From the NCBI RefSeq assembly GCF_900010725.2, contig NZ_LR734878.1:52634-116633 (forward strand): 64,000 nt of DNA, written 5' to 3'. The notes below the pieces were generated by a model. It worked only from the letters and a program-made list of their open reading frames with translations, was not told the origin of the DNA and did not search any database. The position numbers and the translations under genes are program-made. Shown in pieces: positions 7,770 through 16,030 of this stretch (position 1 is its first letter; every line of letters starts with the position of its first letter). This DNA comes from Planktothrix serta PCC 8927 (GTDB lineage Bacteria; Cyanobacteriota; Cyanobacteriia; Cyanobacteriales; Microcoleaceae).

Positions 7770-10016
7770 ATGACATTAGGCTTAAATAGTCAACGCTTAA
7801 AACGCTTAATTTTATGGGGATATCCCCTACCTCAAACTGCAACTTTAGTCTTTCTAGGACTAATAACATTTATTAGTGTTATTACCATCGCTTGGTTTAC
7901 GGGTGAACCCCATATCACAAAATTTTTTAGCATCCTTGGTGAATTTCAAAATAATTCCCCCTGGTGGTCTGAAATACCTGAATTTTCTCCTCAATATTTA
8001 TTCCTACCCAGCTTGGTTTTTGTGGTGATTGCAGGTATCATTACTAAATTTTCTCCTCAACCTCAAACCGCAACCAGAACTCTAATTATTAGTATTAATT
8101 TAGCGATTATTATTCGATATTTATTATGGCGTTCCGTTTCTACTCTAAATTTAACGAATCCTGTAACAGGAACGTTAAGTTTAGGATTGTTTTTAACGGA
8201 ATTAATTATGCTATCGGTTAGTAGTTTACAACTGTATTTATCCCTGAGAATCAAAGATAGAAGGTTCGAGGCTGAGAGAATGTCTCAAGCGGTTTTAGAC
8301 CAAACTTTTACCCCTTCCGTTGATATTTTTATTCCTAGCTATGATGAACCAGAATTTATTATAAAACGCACAATTATCGGTTGTCAAGCCTTAGATTATC
8401 CTGATAAAACGATTTATCTTCTGGATGATACTCGTCGCCCTGAAATTAAAAATTTAGCTGAAACTTTAGGGTGTCAATATATTACACGGGTTGATAATCT
8501 TCATGCTAAAGCGGGAAACTTAAACCATGCTTTAATGCAGACAAAAGGGGAATTAATTGTTGTATTTGATGCCGATTTTATTCCAACTAAAAACTTTTTG
8601 ACTCGAACTCTAGGTTTTTTCCAAGATTCTCAAATTGCTTTAGTACAAACTCCCCAAAGCTTTTATAATTTTGATCCTAATGCTCGAAGTTTAGGTTTAG
8701 AAAACCAAATGCTTCCCGATGAAGAACAATTTTATCGTCAACTGGAATTAATCAAAGATTCGGTAGGAAGTACGGTTTGTTCAGGAACATCTTTTGTGGT
8801 GCGCCGCAGTGCATTAGAAACCATTGGAGGATTTGTTACTGAATCTATTTGTGAAGATTATTTTACAGGAATTCGTTTATCGGCTAATGGCTATCGCCTG
8901 ATTTATTTCAATGAAAAATTAAGTGCAGGTTTAGCCGCAGAAAATATTAACGCTCATTTAACTCAGCGAGAACGATGGGGACGAGGAACATTACAAGCCT
9001 TTTTTATTGAGTCTAACCCCTTAACAATTCCCGGCTTAACGCTATTACAACGGTTAGCTCATTTAGAAGGGTTAGTTAGTTGGTTTATGTTTGGATTCAG
9101 AATTTATTTACTGATGATACCGTTAATTTATGCCTTCTTTAATATCCTTCCAGTTCAGGCTTCTTTAAACGAATGGTTATATTTTTTTGGCCCCCTTTAC
9201 CTATTCCAAATGATGGTATTTTCCTGGTTAAATTATCATAGTCGCTCTTTTATTTTTAATGAAATCTGCTCCGTTCAACATTGTTTTCATTTGGGTTTAA
9301 TGGTATTTAAAACTTTATTAAGTCCTTTCGATAAAGGCTTTAAGGTCACTGAAAAAGGCATCGCTCAAAATCGCTTTGTGTTGAATAAAAATTTGGCTCT
9401 ACCTTTAATTTTATTCTGGATATTAACAGCTTTAGCATTAGTTAAACTTTTGATAGGAGGAACACCAGAATTAGGAGAAATCAAGACAGAAACCGGAATT
9501 AGTTTAGGAGTGATTTGGAGCACTTACAATTTAATTATTATTACGCTCTCTATTTTTATGACAATTGATCCTCCTAAACCTGATGGTTATGATTGGTTTG
9601 AATTGCATCGGGTTATACAGCTTAATATTCAAAATCAAACCTTCTGGGGAATTACCACAAAAGTATCAGAAGCCGGTGCAGAAATTCAGATCATCACAAA
9701 ACATAACCCTGATTTTCCTATTGATGAAAAGCTTAAACTCGATTGGGTTGAAGAAAATTTAAGCTTACAGGGACAGATCAAAACCTCTGAATATCAAGAA
9801 GAACAGTTAACGATACAGGTAGAATTTGAAGCCGTGAGTTTATCCCAATATCGTCAACTGGTTGAACTATTATTTTGTCGTCCCGGTCAATGGAAAAATC
9901 AAAAAGTTCCTGGGGAATTGCGATCGCTTTTTTTAGTCTTAAAAGCCTTGATTAAACCCAGATTTTTATTTGATAAAAACCCCAAAATTAAAGCGATGAA
10001 AGTCTCTCAATTTTAA
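7770..10016 (+). CDS. Family 2 glycosyltransferase, cellulose-synthase-like (BcsA type)
   Basis: A membrane-integrated processive glycosyltransferase of about 748 residues. It has paired N-terminal helices, a cytosolic GT-A domain with IFIPSYDEP, LLDDTRRPE, VVFDADF (D-x-D), SICEDYFTGIRL (the catalytic TED-like Asp) and QRERWGRG (the Q-x-x-R-W product-binding motif), more helices, and a C-terminal region after DPPKPDGYDWFELHRVIQ that resembles a PilZ-type domain. These motifs define synthases of beta-linked polysaccharides such as cellulose; the actual polymer is unknown. The ATG at 7770 follows AGGAG at 7755-7759 and is preferred to a GTG at 7737. A c-di-GMP response is possible only if the PilZ domain is functional, which the sequence does not prove. 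Confidence 0.88.
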   Translation: MTLGLNSQRLKRLILWGYPLPQTATLVFLGLITFISVITIAWFTGEPHITKFFSILGEFQNNSPWWSEIPEFSPQYLFLPSLVFVVIAGIITKFSPQPQTATRTLIISINLAIIIRYLLWRSVSTLNLTNPVTGTLSLGLFLTELIMLSVSSLQLYLSLRIKDRRFEAERMSQAVLDQTFTPSVDIFIPSYDEPEFIIKRTIIGCQALDYPDKTIYLLDDTRRPEIKNLAETLGCQYITRVDNLHAKAGNLNHALMQTKGELIVVFDADFIPTKNFLTRTLGFFQDSQIALVQTPQSFYNFDPNARSLGLENQMLPDEEQFYRQLELIKDSVGSTVCSGTSFVVRRSALETIGGFVTESICEDYFTGIRLSANGYRLIYFNEKLSAGLAAENINAHLTQRERWGRGTLQAFFIESNPLTIPGLTLLQRLAHLEGLVSWFMFGFRIYLLMIPLIYAFFNILPVQASLNEWLYFFGPLYLFQMMVFSWLNYHSRSFIFNEICSVQHCFHLGLMVFKTLLSPFDKGFKVTEKGIAQNRFVLNKNLALPLILFWILTALALVKLLIGGTPELGEIKTETGISLGVIWSTYNLIIITLSIFMTIDPPKPDGYDWFELHRVIQLNIQNQTFWGITTKVSEAGAEIQIITKHNPDFPIDEKLKLDWVEENLSLQGQIKTSEYQEEQLTIQVEFEAVSLSQYRQLVELLFCRPGQWKNQKVPGELRSLFLVLKALIKPRFLFDKNPKIKAMKVSQF

Positions 10017-10024
10017 ATATTGTA

Positions 10025-10051
10025 GGGTGCGTAAGCTCCGCGCACGCACCC
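10025..10051. terminator. Stem-loop between convergent genes
   Basis: GGGTGCGT and ACGCACCC arms with a GC-rich loop lie between the convergent glycosyltransferase and ppx genes. No long T-tract follows, so it is a weak terminator candidate. It belongs to a GGTGCGT...ACGCACC-type repeat seen again near 47790-47814 and, degenerate, in the 51-bp repeats at 26459. Confidence 0.5.
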
Positions 10052-10058
10052 CAGAAGA

Positions 10059-11684
10059 TTAAGGCTCTAATTGAGCCACTAACTTTAACCCATAGTTGGT
10101 TTCAAAGGCTTCTTTTTTCAAGCCCAAACTCCACAATTCTAAAGCACAATCATCCTCAGCATGGGTGGGTTTTAATTTTAAGTAAAATTCCCGTGTCATG
10201 GGTTTATACTCACAAACTACTTGGGAAATTGCCCCAATCATGCGCCGATCTAATGCCACTCCTAACCGTAATAAAGGATGTAATTGATCAATCACTTGTC
10301 GAAACCGTCGAGGCAAACTTTGATAGGCTTCGTGCTTCTTTTTGGGACTACTTTTGCGGTGATATCGGGCTAAATTTGCGATCGCCTCAATTTCCGTTTC
10401 AGCAAATCCTAATAACTCCCCATAGCGAATTAAATAATAGGAATGTTTGTGATGAGCAGAATGACTGACATATAATCCACAATTATGTAGAATACTTGCC
10501 GCCCATAATAACTCTCGTTCGGGTAATCCCCAATTATGTAATAACCCCTTCGTTTGATCAAATAAACTTAAGGCAAAACCAGCAACCCGTTGACTCGATT
10601 CTAAATCAACTTGATATTTTTGAGCATTTTTGATCACGCTTCTTTCTCGAACAGAACTACCATAATGGAGACGATCATCAATTAACCCATGAGTTAACAT
10701 CCAATCGACAATTACCCCTTCTCGGAGACTGCGTTCACAGACCGTTAAAGAGCGCAGATTTAATAAAGTCATTGCTTCTTGTAAAATCAAAGCTCCGGCT
10801 AAAATAATTTCGGCTCGACGGTCAGCAACTCCCGGAATTTGTAATCGTTCTTGATAGGATAATTTACGAATTCGATTGACAAATTCCTGTAATTCTTCTA
10901 ACGTTAATTCATACCCACCCAAACGAGTTGGGTCTATTCCTGATTTTTCTCTAACTTTAATTCCAACTAAGGTTTCAATCGTTCCAGAAGTTCCCACTAA
11001 TCGAGGAGTTTCACCCGCTTTTAAACAGGAGGATAATTCATCAACAACCCGTTCTAATGTTCCTCGAATATAAGCTTGTAGATATAAAAATTCTGTGCGA
11101 CTAATCGGATCAGTATTCACAAACTCATGGGTTAATCGAACAGCACCCACTTTTGTACTACTCAAAAATCGAGGTTCCCAACCATCTCCTAAAATTAATT
11201 CTGTAGACCCCCCGCCAATATCAATAATAATATGGGGTTGGTTGTTAAATTCCATCGCCGAAAGCACCCCTAAATAGATGCGTCGAGCTTCTTCCTGACC
11301 GGAAATTAAACTAATTTCTAAATTCAGTTCATCCGCAACTCGACGAATAAAATCTCGGCCGTTGGGCGCCTCTCGTACCGCACTGGTGGCGACAGCAACA
11401 ATTTGTTCAGCGTTAAAAGTTTTAGCCACATCTTGAAACCGTTTTAAACAAGTAATGGCCCGTTCCATCACCTCCGGTTTGAGATTCCCCTTCTCTCCAC
11501 AATCTCCCAAACGAACGGTTTCTTTTTCCCGTGCAATAATCGTAAATGTGGGCAGTTTGGGCTGAACTTTCGCCACAACCATGTGTAGAGAATTCGTTCC
11601 TAAATCAATGGCGGCTAAGATTCGATCTCGGTCATCTATGGGTTCAGAACTCTCCACCAAAGGCATTGATGTGACCATAATCAC
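10059..11684 (-). CDS. ppx: Exopolyphosphatase / Ppx-GppA phosphatase
   Basis: A protein of 541 residues of the actin-fold Ppx/GppA family, which hydrolyses inorganic polyphosphate processively and in some members pppGpp. The N-terminal half has AAIDLGTNSLHMVVA (phosphate loop 1) and IIDIGGGSTELILGD (phosphate loop 2). The C-terminal half has an HD-like helical domain (ILHNCGLYVSHSAHHKHSYYL). The length fits the two-domain exopolyphosphatases. It is divergent from the prenyltransferase gene across about 100 bases. Ppx and GppA cannot be told apart by motif alone; the long form with the HD-like domain favours polyphosphate as substrate. Confidence 0.9.
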   Translation of the reverse strand: MIMVTSMPLVESSEPIDDRDRILAAIDLGTNSLHMVVAKVQPKLPTFTIIAREKETVRLGDCGEKGNLKPEVMERAITCLKRFQDVAKTFNAEQIVAVATSAVREAPNGRDFIRRVADELNLEISLISGQEEARRIYLGVLSAMEFNNQPHIIIDIGGGSTELILGDGWEPRFLSSTKVGAVRLTHEFVNTDPISRTEFLYLQAYIRGTLERVVDELSSCLKAGETPRLVGTSGTIETLVGIKVREKSGIDPTRLGGYELTLEELQEFVNRIRKLSYQERLQIPGVADRRAEIILAGALILQEAMTLLNLRSLTVCERSLREGVIVDWMLTHGLIDDRLHYGSSVRERSVIKNAQKYQVDLESSQRVAGFALSLFDQTKGLLHNWGLPERELLWAASILHNCGLYVSHSAHHKHSYYLIRYGELLGFAETEIEAIANLARYHRKSSPKKKHEAYQSLPRRFRQVIDQLHPLLRLGVALDRRMIGAISQVVCEYKPMTREFYLKLKPTHAEDDCALELWSLGLKKEAFETNYGLKLVAQLEP

Positions 11685-11782
11685 TCTCTCAGAAGCTATT
11701 CCTCTTAATTTTAGACCGATTGCGGATATGTGTTAAAAAATATTGTGAAGATTCAATCCAATTCTCTCGATATCAACGCGCA

Positions 11783-12664
11783 ATGCTGACCCAATCTAAT
11801 CCACCGGAACCGACTTGGCAAACGATTATTCGGCTGTTGCGATGGGATAAACCCGCCGGACGTCTAATTTTGATGATTCCCGCCTTGTGGGCAATTTTCT
11901 TAGCCACCCATGGCACACCTCCTCTGAGCTTAATTTTAGTGATTGTGGTGGGAACTCTGGCCACCAGTGCCGCTGGATGCGTGATTAATGATTTATGGGA
12001 CAGAGATATTGACCCGGAAGTCGAACGCACTCGCACCCGTCCCCTCGCCTCCCGTGCGTTAACGGTAAAAACGGCTATTGTCATCGCTGGGGTTGCCTTT
12101 GCTTGTGCGGCGGGACTGGCTGTATATTTAAACCCCTTGAGCTTTGGGTTATCTGTGGCAGCCGTTCCTATAATTATTGGTTATCCCTTAGCCAAACGGG
12201 TGTTTCCTGTTCCGCAATTAATCTTATCAATAGCTTGGGGATTTGCTGTATTAATTAGTTGGACGGCGGCGGTGGGAAGTTTACAGACTGCCACCTGGTT
12301 TTTATGGGGAGCAACGGTATTATGGACGTTAGGATTTGATACCGTTTATGCTATGAGTGATCGAGATGATGATCAACGTTTAGGCGTAAATTCAAGTGCG
12401 ATCTTTTTCGGGGAACAATCTGCCAATGCCGTTGGTATCTTCTTTTTAGGTACAGCTATTTTATTAGGAATTTTAGGAGGGTATTTTAATTTACATTGGG
12501 AATATTGGCTCACCCTGAGCATTTCTATTCTGCTTTGGTCTGAACAATATTCTCAACTGCGAAACCCTGATCTTCCTAAACCGATTTATGGTAAAATCTT
12601 CCGTAACAACGTGGGGATTGGTTTTGTTTTATTAGGAGGAATGATTAGTGGCTTTCTTCTGTAG
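11783..12664 (+). CDS. ubiA: 4-hydroxybenzoate polyprenyltransferase (plastoquinone synthesis, UbiA family)
   Basis: An integral membrane prenyltransferase closely resembling the cyanobacterial 4-hydroxybenzoate solanesyltransferase (Synechocystis slr0926 type), which joins a long isoprenoid to 4-hydroxybenzoate in plastoquinone synthesis. Visible motifs are CVINDLWDRDIDPEVERT (first Asp-rich, Mg-diphosphate binding), RTRPLASRAL, and DTVYAMSDRDDDQRLGV (second Asp-rich). Eight or nine hydrophobic helices are expected. The ATG at 11783 gives the family N-terminus (MLTQSNPPEPTWQTIIRLL); an upstream in-frame start at 11720 adds 21 residues with no family character. It is divergent from ppx. Confidence 0.9.
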   Translation: MLTQSNPPEPTWQTIIRLLRWDKPAGRLILMIPALWAIFLATHGTPPLSLILVIVVGTLATSAAGCVINDLWDRDIDPEVERTRTRPLASRALTVKTAIVIAGVAFACAAGLAVYLNPLSFGLSVAAVPIIIGYPLAKRVFPVPQLILSIAWGFAVLISWTAAVGSLQTATWFLWGATVLWTLGFDTVYAMSDRDDDQRLGVNSSAIFFGEQSANAVGIFFLGTAILLGILGGYFNLHWEYWLTLSISILLWSEQYSQLRNPDLPKPIYGKIFRNNVGIGFVLLGGMISGFLL

Positions 12665-12774
12665 AGACATTGAGGGGTAAGTTTTAACATTCAAGTTTCA
12701 CTCCCCAAACCCATAATGTTTACAGGATCATACAATTAAGTTTGAATAAAATCGTGTTGAGGATATAAATCTCA

Positions 12775-13536
12775 GTGGCTAATCCGTTTTTAACTGTTAA
12801 CGAAGAACCCATTCTGTTGAGTCAAGCTCTGAAATATTTGCAAACGGCTGGAAAATTACAGCCCTTGATAACAGATATTCTACGAGAATATATTCTGGAT
12901 CGGGAATTGCAATCACGGTCTGATTTGGATATTCCTCCTGCTAGTATTGAACAAGCGGTGGTGAACTTTAGATTAGAACGTAATCTCAGTGACCCCCAGG
13001 CTTTTCAACAGTGGTTAGAAAGTAATCGCATGAGTTATGAAGCCTTTCAACAACAAATTGTTTCTGGGTTCAAACGAGAAAAACTTAAACTCTCCGTTGT
13101 CCAACCGCAACTTGAAGAGTATTTTCAACAACGTAAGCCCGCTTTAGATGCGGTGGTTTTGTCCCGGATTTCTTTAAATGATTATGAACTAGCAGAAACA
13201 TTATCATTGCGTTTGAAAGAACAAGACACCCGGTTTGAAGAATTAGCAAAAGAGTATTCGATTACTAATGAACGCTCCTTTAATGGCATGATGGGAGCCG
13301 TTGCTTGGTCAACTTTACCGGATGCTCTCAAGGTTGTTTTACAGCAAACAACAGCCGGACAAATTGTTGGCCCCCTGGAAGTCGAAGGCGGCTGGTGTAT
13401 CTTCCGCGTCGAACAATTTTTAGAAGCGTCCTTAGACAATCCTCAACTCAAACAACGGTTGCAAAATGAATTATTTGAACGGTGGTTAAATCAACAACTC
13501 CAATCCGCTAAAATCTCTCTGAATATTCAAGATTAA
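12775..13536 (+). CDS. Parvulin-type peptidylprolyl isomerase
   Basis: A protein of 253 residues with a SurA/PrsA-like N-terminal helical chaperone region (about 1-115) and a parvulin domain (about 120-225), showing FEELAKEYSITNERSFNGMM and GQIVGPLEVEGGWCIFRVE. Parvulins catalyse cis-trans isomerisation of prolyl bonds and assist folding. There is no signal peptide, so it probably acts in the cytoplasm; cyanobacterial relatives are often linked with type I secretion proteins, but no such partner lies in this window. The start is GTG at 12775, with GAGGA about 12 bases upstream. A terminator hairpin follows at 13572. Confidence 0.82.
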   Translation: MANPFLTVNEEPILLSQALKYLQTAGKLQPLITDILREYILDRELQSRSDLDIPPASIEQAVVNFRLERNLSDPQAFQQWLESNRMSYEAFQQQIVSGFKREKLKLSVVQPQLEEYFQQRKPALDAVVLSRISLNDYELAETLSLRLKEQDTRFEELAKEYSITNERSFNGMMGAVAWSTLPDALKVVLQQTTAGQIVGPLEVEGGWCIFRVEQFLEASLDNPQLKQRLQNELFERWLNQQLQSAKISLNIQD

Positions 13537-13540
13537 TTCT

Positions 13541-13825
13541 CTAATAGTAGGGAACAGGGAACAATAAAAATAGAGGAGTTAGAATTAATTCTAGCTCCTC
13601 TATTTTTGCTGGATAGTTTAGTTGAGTGCAACGTTCGGAGTCAGTACGGATGAAGCTAATCCTTCTCTTTTCGGTTTCTTTCTCAAGAAATTCAGTAATA
13701 TTACTGAATTTACGGGTAAAAATTTGACAGATTAATTGAGCAAAATTCAGTATTTCTTCTAATTGATTAAGTGGCGTATTCAAAGTTAATATTTTGTCTA
13801 ATAAAAAGATTACGGAATCATTCAC
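13541..13825 (-). CDS. Small hypothetical protein, doubtful
   Basis: A 94-codon frame beginning MNDSVIFLLDKILTLNTPLNQL, helical in character, with no family I recognise. Its last 20 codons run through the hairpin 13572-13601 and a GGGAACA repeat, so the C-terminus is probably not the ancestral one: either the gene is truncated or the frame is fortuitous. It has no clear neighbour partner. Confidence 0.3.
   Translation of the reverse strand: MNDSVIFLLDKILTLNTPLNQLEEILNFAQLICQIFTRKFSNITEFLEKETEKRRISFIRTDSERCTQLNYPAKIEELELILTPLFLLFPVPYY
13572..13608. terminator. Rho-independent terminator after the isomerase gene
   Basis: A near-perfect 15-bp stem (AGAGGAG.TAGAATT with its complement, 13572-13601) is followed by a T-rich run (ATTTTTG). 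It is 35 bases past the isomerase stop codon and overlaps the minus-strand frame 13541-13825. Confidence 0.8.
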
Positions 13826-13982
13826 TAGGTCGGCGATTGGATTGCTCCTGATTTCAGGGCAATGAGTGCTGATGTCATCTTCTGAATCGCAAAACCAGCT
13901 TTAGGGTATAAGCGATTGTACGCCTAAATAGAAAAGCTTCTATGTTGCACTCTCATGTTGTGTTAAATCTAGGACTGACCCG

Positions 13983-14690
13983 ATGAGTCGCTATTTCAGA
14001 GGGATTCTCATGCGTAACTTTTTGATTTTCTGTTTGGCTTTGGCTTTAGTTTTAGTAGGGCAAATAACGCATTTTCTGATGCCAACCGAGTTAAGTGCGA
14101 CGGAAGATTTAGGCATGAAGAAATTCGCTAACTTGATATCTGTTGAATCGACTGACAGCAATGCAGTTGAAGTCGATGGTATCCGGTTTGAAAGCTTAAT
14201 ACCCCAACGGGTGCTAACTATCCCCCCTAACAGACCTGATGCCCAAATTCCCGTGCAACTTGGTCTTCGCATTACGAATCAATCCCAAAAACCCGTTCGC
14301 TTTACTCGGTATGATACCCTTTTCCCACTACTTCTAGAGCCGAATGGTCAACGATTACAGCTTGGAGGAGGTAGGAATTGGAGTGCCTCGCCTGGTGTAT
14401 CCGATTGTCCGTTACTTCAGCCTCAAGAGAGTGTGACATTCTTTCTCGACGCAAGACTTTTCTGGCAAGATAATCTGCTTCGACTCGAATGGGCTGATGG
14501 ATTTGGTGGTATTTGGTTTTTTGACGACCTCAAGCCGGGTACATATCGAATCGCTCTCGGTTACTCCAACTCTTCTACGCCAGTGCTATGGGCGTATGAC
14601 CCAGAAATAAAGACATTTAGAAAATTAACCGATCTCTGGAGAGTTCCAGTAGCTACGCCCTTGGTAGAGTTTCGCTTAGTCCAACGCTGA
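13983..14690 (+). CDS. Secreted protein with a single beta-rich repeat domain
   Basis: A protein of 235 residues. After an N-terminal signal sequence (hydrophobic core LIFCLALALVLVG) comes one copy of a domain that recurs twice in the next gene: VDGIRFESL...VLTIPPNRPDAQ.PVQLGLRITNQS...LLQPQESV..FLDA.L.W.DN.LRLE...LKPGTYRI. The pattern suggests an immunoglobulin-like beta sandwich. Function unknown; it probably acts outside the cytoplasmic membrane. Two starts are plausible: ATG 13983 (AGGA eight bases upstream) and ATG 14010 (AGAGGG six bases upstream, giving a shorter signal peptide). It is the first gene of a co-directional group running to 19143. Confidence 0.6.
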   Translation: MSRYFRGILMRNFLIFCLALALVLVGQITHFLMPTELSATEDLGMKKFANLISVESTDSNAVEVDGIRFESLIPQRVLTIPPNRPDAQIPVQLGLRITNQSQKPVRFTRYDTLFPLLLEPNGQRLQLGGGRNWSASPGVSDCPLLQPQESVTFFLDARLFWQDNLLRLEWADGFGGIWFFDDLKPGTYRIALGYSNSSTPVLWAYDPEIKTFRKLTDLWRVPVATPLVEFRLVQR

Positions 14691-14712
14691 TTTGTGTAAA
14701 AAGGAACAAAAA

Positions 14713-14793
14713 ATGCAATTACGACAATATCCCTTAGCTTTCTTGGCAACCACTTTGCTACTCACCATAACCGAGCAGCAAGGGTGCGATTAA
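14713..14793 (+). pseudogene. 26-codon signal-peptide-like frame, probably detached from the next gene
   Basis: After AAGGA comes ATG and 26 codons reading MQLRQYPLAFLATTLLLTIT, then EQQGCD and a stop. This is a typical signal peptide with nothing behind it. It is in the same reading frame as the gene at 14857, which lacks a signal peptide, with in-frame stops between them. The likeliest reading is that an ancestral secreted protein lost its leader by mutation. It could also be a tiny lipoprotein-like peptide, but the cysteine is next to last. Confidence 0.4.
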
Positions 14794-14856
14794 AAAAATT
14801 ATGTTTAGTAGGAATATGCACAAATTCAATTGAATCAATAGAGGAGGGCGGTCAAC

Positions 14857-16014
14857 ATGACATCTTTTGAGTCTACTAACAGCAATAGCGTTGAAGCAAA
14901 TGGAATATCTCTAGAAATAGTAAATCCTAACTCAATGCTGTTTTCTACTAGGGTTTATCCCCTTCCCAAAAATGAGCTTGGGGCTACTACTAACATGGAA
15001 TTTACTGTACGTATTATTAATAATACTTTAAATCCAATTCGCCTCAACCCATACCAGACATTTATTCCAGAGCTTTTAACAGCAGATGGTCAGCCCCTAC
15101 AAAAACAAATAGCTACTGTGCAGCCTGTTAGCAACACTCAAACAAACGAAAATTGTTCATCAATACAACACCCCCATGAAACCAGAAAATTTACTCAATG
15201 GGAAGTCAAGCCTGAATTACCGACAACTACTTCTCTAACTGCTAAACTCTCTTGGCACGACAACTTGCTCCAACTTAAAATTCCTACTGTTCCTCATTTC
15301 TTGCTGAACTCTAATAACATCTGGTGTTTCAATTTAATCGAGTCAGCAAGCTATCAGTTTCGATTCATTTTGAACACTAACCACGAGACAACATCCATCG
15401 TGGAATCAAAAAGAAACGAAGTAAAAACTGCACAGCCAATTGGGTCAGAAGTCGTGGCAACACCTTGGATTAATCTTCGCCTAGTTCAACCCGTAGCGAC
15501 TGATAGCAGTGCAATTGAAATTGATGGTCTCCAATTCAAAGTTGAGATGCCGGAGACTGTATTGACGATTCCCCCTAGATTACCTAGTGCACAGACTCCT
15601 GTAAAACTAGGTATTCGCGTTACTAATAATACATCAGCCGTTCTTCGCTTTGAGCAAATAGGTTCTCTTGGCTTCAATCTAATAGACTCCGACGGTAAAG
15701 AAATACAATTCACTGAGGCGCAATGGAGACGTTGGATAGACAAGGGATTAGAGTTTTACATCGTTCAGCCTGGAGAAAGCGAAATCTTAGTTTTAGATGC
15801 AACGCTTTCCTGGCATTGTTCTCAACTACAACTTGTAATTCCTAATAAAGCTGGTGGGTTTTATTATTTTCGGGGGCTAAAGCAGGGTAGATATCAAATA
15901 CAAGCCATCTATCATACTTCTGAACACAGAGCAAACTACCTCAATGAAAAGGGAGTGGAAAATGTCTGGAGTGGCTGGATAGCGATGCCCTTTGTAAAAT
16001 TTTGCATTGTTTAA
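14857..16014 (+). CDS. Two-domain paralogue of the upstream secreted protein
   Basis: A protein of 385 residues containing two copies of the domain seen at 13983: copy 1 at about 5-205 (divergent, EANGISLEIV...FTVRIINNT...LSWHDNLLQLKI) and copy 2 at about 208-370 (IEIDGLQFKVEMPETVLTI...VKLGIRVTNN...QPGESEILVLDATLSWH...LKQGRYQI). Copy 2 is closer to the upstream gene. There is no signal peptide in this frame, although a signal-like frame lies just upstream at 14713. Shine-Dalgarno AGGAGG precedes the ATG. Its stop lies just before the next gene, so it is part of the operon. Function unknown. Confidence 0.6.
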   Translation: MTSFESTNSNSVEANGISLEIVNPNSMLFSTRVYPLPKNELGATTNMEFTVRIINNTLNPIRLNPYQTFIPELLTADGQPLQKQIATVQPVSNTQTNENCSSIQHPHETRKFTQWEVKPELPTTTSLTAKLSWHDNLLQLKIPTVPHFLLNSNNIWCFNLIESASYQFRFILNTNHETTSIVESKRNEVKTAQPIGSEVVATPWINLRLVQPVATDSSAIEIDGLQFKVEMPETVLTIPPRLPSAQTPVKLGIRVTNNTSAVLRFEQIGSLGFNLIDSDGKEIQFTEAQWRRWIDKGLEFYIVQPGESEILVLDATLSWHCSQLQLVIPNKAGGFYYFRGLKQGRYQIQAIYHTSEHRANYLNEKGVENVWSGWIAMPFVKFCIV

Positions 16015-16030
16015 TAAACATCAAAAAGCT

